From Candidatus Babeliales bacterium (lineage in GTDB: Bacteria; Babelota; Babeliae; Babelales; Vermiphilaceae): a DNA stretch of 43,268 nt. Positions within the stretch are counted from its first letter, which is position 1, and each line of letters starts with the position of its first letter. Below are positions 38,946 through 43,268 of the stretch, in pieces. Below the pieces are notes generated by a model. The model saw only the letters and a list, made by a program, of their open reading frames with translations. It was not told where the DNA came from and did no database searches. The stretch lies in contig DATEAY010000041.1 of NCBI GenBank assembly GCA_035288105.1, forward strand, positions 1 through 43,268, read 5' to 3'. The position numbers and the translations under genes were made by a program.

Positions 38946-40346
38946 ATGCCTACAAACAAAAAAATCTTTATCCTCGACACTAACGTTTTAATACATGACC
39001 CAAAATCCCTATTTAGCTTTACGGGTGCTCATGTTGGAATACCAGCCGTTGTCTTGGAAGAGCTTGATCAGTTCAAAGGTGAAGGAACTGAACGTGGGCG
39101 CAACACGCGAGAAGTAATCAGAAATCTTGATCAACTAAGGTCAGAAGGGTCACTACGCGATGGGGTTCCCCTTGATGATGGTGGCACACTACAAATTCTT
39201 TTTTATGACGACACTATATTAAAAAAAACTCCCATCATTATGAGCGCAGGTGATAATGAAATTTTACTCACCGCTCTCAGTATGCAGCAACAAGGCTATG
39301 ATGTAACATTCATATCTAAAGATCTTAACGCACGCGTTAAATCAGATGCTCTTGGACTTACAACAGAAGATTACACAAAAGAGCACGTCAGTGAAGAAGA
39401 ATTTTATCAAGGATGGGTGAAAGTTTCTGTCCCTGCTGTAGAATTAAAACGCGAATTTCCTACACAGTTAACACATCTTGTTAAAGATGGCCTTATTCTA
39501 CAAAATGAGTTTGTGTTGGCAGAAAGCAATAATAACCCCCACAATTCCCGTGTTTTTCGCTATATTGGTAACGAAAAATTTAGACCTGTATTTAATCCAT
39601 CTTTCAATTGGCCAATACAACCACGCAATCCACAACAATTGATGGCTCTTGAACTTTTGCTTGATACCAACATTCAATTTGTTTGTTTATTTGGTCCTGC
39701 AGGTACCGGTAAAACATTTTTAGCACTCCTTGCAGGATTACATCAATTATTCATTAATAAAAACTACGATCGCATGATCATCTCTCGTCCAGTAGTTCCG
39801 TTGGGACGCGATATCGGTTTTTTACCAGGAACAGTAGAAGAAAAATTACATAGTTGGATGATGCCTATTTACGACAACATGCAATACATAATGCACACTA
39901 TCAACAAGTCAAACAGCCTTAGTCAAAGAGATGAAAATGAAGAAAATGGTGGTGGTCGTAAGCAAAAACAGAAAAAAGGTCCTCATAAACACAAAAAACC
40001 AAACCACGGCATTACATTCGATGACCTACTCCATCAAGGAAAAATTGCCTTGGAAGCAATCACGTACATGCGCGGTCGTACTATTCCATATCAATTAATT
40101 TTGATTGATGAAGCACAAAATTTAACACCGCATGAAATTAAAACATTAGTCACGCGTGTTGGTGAAGGCAGTAAAATTATTTTGACCGGTGATCCATACC
40201 AAATCGATTCACCATATCTTGATTTCAGTAGTAATGGTTTGGTTGTAGCAAGTGAACGGTTTAAAGGACAGTCTATGTTTGGTTCTGTGTATCTGCCAAC
40301 CAGTGAGCGTAGTGAATTAAGTAGATTAGCAGGTGAGTTACTTTAA
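38946..40346 (+). CDS. phoH2: PIN-PhoH ATPase (PhoH2/YlaK type)
   Basis: A 466-residue fusion of an N-terminal PIN nuclease domain (FILDTNVLIHDPKSLFSF, with acidic residues also in VVLEELDQFKG and SAGDNEILLTA and SKDLNARVKSDAL) and a C-terminal PhoH ATPase. Walker A is GPAGTGKT (from residue 250), Walker B LILIDEAQNL, then KIILTGDPYQID. Members are thought to couple RNA unwinding with RNA cleavage. A low-complexity insert rich in Glu, Asn, Gly, Lys and His (near residues 325-355) separates the Walker motifs. The stop is followed by a terminator. Confidence 0.93.
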   Translation: MPTNKKIFILDTNVLIHDPKSLFSFTGAHVGIPAVVLEELDQFKGEGTERGRNTREVIRNLDQLRSEGSLRDGVPLDDGGTLQILFYDDTILKKTPIIMSAGDNEILLTALSMQQQGYDVTFISKDLNARVKSDALGLTTEDYTKEHVSEEEFYQGWVKVSVPAVELKREFPTQLTHLVKDGLILQNEFVLAESNNNPHNSRVFRYIGNEKFRPVFNPSFNWPIQPRNPQQLMALELLLDTNIQFVCLFGPAGTGKTFLALLAGLHQLFINKNYDRMIISRPVVPLGRDIGFLPGTVEEKLHSWMMPIYDNMQYIMHTINKSNSLSQRDENEENGGGRKQKQKKGPHKHKKPNHGITFDDLLHQGKIALEAITYMRGRTIPYQLILIDEAQNLTPHEIKTLVTRVGEGSKIILTGDPYQIDSPYLDFSSNGLVVASERFKGQSMFGSVYLPTSERSELSRLAGELL

Positions 40347-40367
40347 AAAAATTCACTTTTAAAATAG

Positions 40368-40403
40368 AAAAACCTGCACTTATTAAAAGCGCAGGTTTTT
40401 TTT
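40368..40403 (+). terminator. Rho-independent terminator between phoH2 and the flotillin gene
   Basis: AAAAACCTGC and GCAGGTTTTT form a perfect 10-bp stem with a 13-nt loop, then more T's. It lies between convergent genes and can serve both directions. Confidence 0.85.
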
Positions 40404-40416
40404 AATTAGCTTACAT

Positions 40417-41766
40417 TTACACTTGATGCACATCAGCATCAACAACCGTATCTTTTTTTTGTAAATCACCCAAATACGACGGCAAATTAACACCAGACAT
40501 AGCAGCAATTTCATGCAATGGCGGTAATGCTCGTATCATACTACTGACAAAGTTTGATGTAGAACTGCTACCTTTTTCAAATGAACCGCTATCCCACACT
40601 GTGATTTTATCAATTTTAAGATTTCTAATGGCTTCTGCTTGCAGCTTTGCAATCTCTTCAAGCTTTTCAATCATCAGCATTGTTGCTGCATCTTGACTAT
40701 TATTAGCACATGCTTCAACCAAAAGTTTATACCCTTCTGCTTTTGCTGTTAACACTTTACGCATACCTTCAGCTTCAGCTTCTTTAATTTGCAAAATAGC
40801 AGATGCTTTACCTTCAGCTTCAATGCGCTGTCGTGCTGCATCAGCTGCGGCAGCGATTTCTATTTTTTTACGTTCAATTTCTTTGGGTACAATTTCTTCT
40901 GCTTGAAGGCGTTGTAATTCAGCAATACTTTTTGCTCTATTAATTTCAGCATATGCATTTTGCTGAGCAATTTGTCCACGTTGAGCTGCTTCAGCTTCTT
41001 GTTCTAAAAGTTGCGCATTCACGCCAGCAATTTTTGCTTTTGCTTCATTTTCACCCTGAACAGCATCAGCATTGTAGGTAGCAACTTGAATACGGCGTTC
41101 TTTTTCCGCTTCCGCCTTACCAATGTCACCACTTTTTTCTTGGTTAGCAACATCTACCTTCGCCTGATTGAGGGCAGTAGACACAGACTTTCTACCAATA
41201 CTTTCGATGTAACCAGATTCGTCAGTAATATCGGTAATATTAACGTTCAACAACATAAGCCCGATTTTTTTCAATTCTGATTCAATGTGCTTTCTAATTT
41301 CTAGTAAAAATCGCTCTCTATCTTGATTGATTTCTTCAATCATCAATGATGCAACTGTCAAACGCAGCTGACCAATAATAATTTCAATCGCCATCATCTC
41401 GATATCTTTACGCGTCAAGGTAAGCAAACGCACTGCTGCATTATTCATTGCTTCTTGCGTCGTATCAATAGCAACAGTAAAAGTACTTGGCACATTAATA
41501 CGAATGTTTTGTTGAGATAACGCAGATTTAAGTGGAATATGTAACGTCATGGGTGTTAAATCAAGAAACGCATAATCTTGGATAAGTGGCCAAATAAATG
41601 CACCACCACCATGGTAACACTTAACTGATTGTTCGCCAGAAATCTTTCCATATACCGCTAAAATTTTGTTAGAAGGACATCGTTTATAACAACTTGCAAG
41701 AAAGCACAATGTAAAAAAAATAAATAACGCAAAAGCCGCTGAAGCAATAACAATAAAATCAACCAT
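40417..41766 (-). CDS. flotillin-like SPFH/band-7 protein
   Basis: A 449-residue protein with an N-terminal membrane segment (VIASAAFALFIFFTLCFLAS), the SPFH domain (VYGKISGEQSVKCYHGGGAF, PMTLHIPLKSALSQQNIRI, ELKKIGLMLLNVNITDITDE) and a long Ala/Glu-rich coiled coil (residues 210-350, repeated EAEAE/AEAA/AKAE) that defines flotillins. It forms oligomeric membrane microdomain scaffolds. It lies 9 nt downstream of an NfeD-like gene, the common bacterial pairing. Confidence 0.93.
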   Translation of the reverse strand: MVDFIVIASAAFALFIFFTLCFLASCYKRCPSNKILAVYGKISGEQSVKCYHGGGAFIWPLIQDYAFLDLTPMTLHIPLKSALSQQNIRINVPSTFTVAIDTTQEAMNNAAVRLLTLTRKDIEMMAIEIIIGQLRLTVASLMIEEINQDRERFLLEIRKHIESELKKIGLMLLNVNITDITDESGYIESIGRKSVSTALNQAKVDVANQEKSGDIGKAEAEKERRIQVATYNADAVQGENEAKAKIAGVNAQLLEQEAEAAQRGQIAQQNAYAEINRAKSIAELQRLQAEEIVPKEIERKKIEIAAAADAARQRIEAEGKASAILQIKEAEAEGMRKVLTAKAEGYKLLVEACANNSQDAATMLMIEKLEEIAKLQAEAIRNLKIDKITVWDSGSFEKGSSSTSNFVSSMIRALPPLHEIAAMSGVNLPSYLGDLQKKDTVVDADVHQV

Positions 41767-41775
41767 ATCAATTCC

Positions 41776-42378
41776 TCACAATAGAGTAATTCTTTTAACC
41801 AAAACTGTTTCATAATCCAGCACACCAACCACTTCAACAGAGCAAAATGATTCTATGCTGTGATTATCATGCGATTGAGCAAGGAGCTCTCGTGTTACAC
41901 CATCAACAACGAGTTGAATTTTCCCTTGTCCCTTGTGGGATATACGCTGATACACCGTCCCCACCATACCTACTGTTTTTTCTATATCAAAACGCGTACC
42001 AGAACTAACTAATAATTGTGACCATTTAAAAATAAGCGCCGTGAGAAGCATTGTTACAAAACCAGCAATAAAAGAAAATAATATTGCTATATGCTGGCTA
42101 CAGTGCAGCTGCTTAGCACATGCAAGACCAACCCATCCAAACATCATAAAAAAGCCTGAAATAGAATGCAGCGTAAATAATTTAAATGAACCAGTGTGAT
42201 GATGATACTTATCTGCATCTTCAATCATCATGTCATCGCTCTCATGCAATTCTTCACTAAAACCATCAATTATTGTTGCGCATAAACGCAAAATAAAAAG
42301 CACTGTCCCAAAAAGAGCACTTGCCCAAAAAACAAGACCAGGCGCTTCTTTTAAAAAAGAGATTACAGAAATAAACAT
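41776..42378 (-). CDS. NfeD-like membrane protein
   Basis: A protein of about 200 residues from ATG 42378, with GGGAGG 5-6 nt upstream (a longer frame to 42405 adds residues from the yidD 3' end). It has three or four membrane helices (LVFWASALFGTVLFILRLC, HSISGFFMMFGWVGLACA, HIAILFSFIAGFVTMLLTALIF) and a C-terminal OB-fold-like domain (TVGMVGTVYQRISHKGQGKI, SVEVVGVLDYETVLVKRI). NfeD proteins work with flotillins, consistent with the next gene. The class is by layout, since NfeD proteins diverge strongly. Confidence 0.8.
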   Translation of the reverse strand: MFISVISFLKEAPGLVFWASALFGTVLFILRLCATIIDGFSEELHESDDMMIEDADKYHHHTGSFKLFTLHSISGFFMMFGWVGLACAKQLHCSQHIAILFSFIAGFVTMLLTALIFKWSQLLVSSGTRFDIEKTVGMVGTVYQRISHKGQGKIQLVVDGVTRELLAQSHDNHSIESFCSVEVVGVLDYETVLVKRITLL

Positions 42379-42388
42379 AATGCCTCCC

Positions 42389-42574
42389 TTAAAACCATGG
42401 TCCACACGAACACAAACGCTTTATGATTGCCCACAGAGCTGGCAACAACCTATTCTCTTGCAACGCAATAGCCGCAAATTTTGTACAACTAACAGCATAC
42501 TTGCAATGAGCAGTGCCAAATAATGGACGAATTCCGATAATTAAAAAAATAACTATTTTATTGAGAATACGCAT
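42389..42574 (-). CDS. yidD: YidD-like membrane protein insertion factor
   Basis: A 61-residue protein with an N-terminal apolar helix (KIVIFLIIGIRPLFG) and the YidD hallmark CKYAVSCTKFAAIALQE, near the usual RFYPSCSEYA. The C-terminal RLCSCGPWF corresponds to RLLRCNPF. It is short, but the pattern and the place behind rpmH-rnpA fit YidD, which aids insertion of membrane proteins. yidC, the usual next gene, is absent; an NfeD-like gene follows 10 nt later. Confidence 0.85.
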   Translation of the reverse strand: MRILNKIVIFLIIGIRPLFGTAHCKYAVSCTKFAAIALQENRLLPALWAIIKRLCSCGPWF

Positions 42575-42633
42575 TAAGAACCTACCCCTACACTGCAGAG
42601 AATGTCTTAACCCACAATAAAAACTATCCCCCT

Positions 42634-42667
42634 CCGCTCGCCCTGAGTGTTTTTGTCTTCAAAAGGG
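42634..42667 (+). repeat. truncated family A repeat
   Basis: CCGCTCGCCCTGAGTG followed by TTTTTGTCTTCAAAAGGG: a half copy with the TATCGAAGGG end lost. It lies directly after the rnpA stop, 6 nt away, and may end that transcript or be neutral. Confidence 0.75.
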
Positions 42668-42673
42668 AAAAAA

Positions 42674-43012
42674 TTACTTAAGTTTAGGGGTATATGCATC
42701 AAGGATAAGAGTTTTCAGTTGATCAAAGGACAGTTCTGTAAGTTTTTTCTGTGCTATAACAACACAATCAAAGTTACGATCAAACAATTTTTCTTCATAG
42801 AAGATTGCTTTTATGCGCCGACGAATCAAGTTACGCTCGGGAGCATTCCCTACTTTTCGGGATGTAATGATAAGAACTCTGCCAAATTCGCACTGTCGCG
42901 GTGCAAGCAAAATGGTGCAAACACCATTTCTAATAACACGCCGAGCATGTTGAAAAAGATAATCAATTTCACGCTTGGTAAACTTTGAGATCTTTTTTGC
43001 TATGCTCGGCAT
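42674..43012 (-). CDS. rnpA: ribonuclease P protein component
   Basis: The protein subunit of RNase P, which trims tRNA 5' ends. At 112 residues it is the usual size. The conserved RNR motif appears as GNAPERNLIRRRIKAIF, with FTKREIDYLFQ at the N terminus and the RVLIITSRKVGNA strand. ATG 43012 has GGGTAA upstream; an earlier TTG-initiated frame to 43030 is less likely. It starts 23 nt after the rpmH stop. Confidence 0.95.
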   Translation of the reverse strand: MPSIAKKISKFTKREIDYLFQHARRVIRNGVCTILLAPRQCEFGRVLIITSRKVGNAPERNLIRRRIKAIFYEEKLFDRNFDCVVIAQKKLTELSFDQLKTLILDAYTPKLK

Positions 43013-43035
43013 ATAATTACCCAAAAACAATATTT

Positions 43036-43182
43036 TTAGTACTTGCTTGGCGCTAAACGTTTGCGACCTGAAGAACGGCGACGATTGATGATTTTTCTAC
43101 CATCTTTTGTGCTCATTCTTTTAAGAAAGCCATGTTTTCTGCGACGTTTTAGATTACTTTTTTTAAAAACCGTTAATGACAT
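43036..43182 (-). CDS. rpmH: 50S ribosomal protein L34
   Basis: A 48-residue, strongly basic protein: [20 protein letters not shown] followed by [19 protein letters not shown] and RKRLAPSKY, the L34 consensus (KRRRxHGFxxRMxTxxGRxVLxxRRxKGRxxL). The usual N-terminal K-R-T-x-Q/P region is replaced by a slightly longer [11 protein letters not shown]. The leader upstream (AGAAGTTT) has a plausible ribosome binding site. In many bacteria rpmH lies next to dnaA and oriC, so this end of the window may be near the origin. Confidence 0.95.
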   Translation of the reverse strand: MSLTVFKKSNLKRRRKHGFLKRMSTKDGRKIINRRRSSGRKRLAPSKY

Positions 43183-43268
43183 AAACTTCTCCGTAATAAT
43201 TTCATATATCTTATATTCTAAAGCAAAAACAGTATTATTTCAAATTATTGCTCAAATCCAAATAAATT

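Noticed and set aside
1-43268. A classical phage-defence island in this window.
   Set aside because: Apart from the small toxin-antitoxin pair there are no nucleases, methylases, reverse transcriptases or CRISPR genes; the accessory content points to host interaction instead.

Overview
The window is AT-rich (my estimate is high-30s % GC), gene-dense bacterial DNA with short intergenic gaps. It combines ordinary housekeeping genes (grpE, ssb, mnmA, pgsA, ftsH, rpmB, rpsT, thrS, nth, xerC/D, mrdA, rnpA, rpmH, yidD) with many small secreted proteins without recognisable family, ankyrin-repeat proteins, a secreted protein ending in a RING-type zinc finger, and dispersed palindromic repeats. That mix suggests a reduced-genome, Gram-negative, protist-associated bacterium. 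Candidatus Dependentiae (TM6/Babeliae) is my best guess; this is inference from gene content, not a search.

Layout. 1-5.1 kb: the 3' end of an Ala/Ser-rich protein, a conserved protein with a C-terminal membrane anchor, a frameshifted secreted protein downstream of grpE, a putative outer-membrane barrel and a small secreted protein. 5.2-9.5 kb: ssb and two large tandem paralogous secreted/membrane proteins. 9.8-11.9 kb: an mnmA-pgsA-lipoprotein operon on the minus strand. 12.1-14.3 kb: a DipZ-like fusion (CcdA + thioredoxin + C-terminal domain) converging on a cupin. 14.4-18.0 kb: tolQ-tolR-tolA-tolB without a pal gene; the TolA-like protein carries palindromic repeats inserted in frame. 18.1-20.5 kb: ftsH, rpmB and rpsT.

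20.7-24.4 kb is the most interesting block. Three tandem genes for related small membrane proteins lead, in one apparent operon, into a membrane-anchored AAA+ ATPase whose catalytic region resembles mitochondrial ATAD3. 24.4-26.6 kb: a secreted orphan, an AlaX-type editing protein, and a RelE/ParE toxin-antitoxin pair lying between alaX and a degraded copy of the alaX 3' end. 26.6-30.1 kb: three Sec-signal ankyrin proteins, one with the RING finger, and a small membrane protein, all plausible host-interaction proteins.

30.1-35.7 kb (minus strand): xerC/D-mrdA, then a 905-residue membrane protein with multiple TM helices, a GAF-like region, a sigma-54-activator-like AAA+ domain that has lost its catalytic motifs, and a Fis-type HTH. 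35.7-38.3 kb: an unlisted 34-codon membrane ORF, nth, and a thrS lacking the TGS domain. 38.3-38.9 kb: a repeat-rich gap. 38.9-43.2 kb: a PIN-PhoH ATPase, then rpmH-rnpA-yidD-nfeD-flotillin on the minus strand. The rpmH end may lie near dnaA/oriC, just beyond the window. No rRNA, tRNA, CRISPR array, transposase or phage gene was found by eye.
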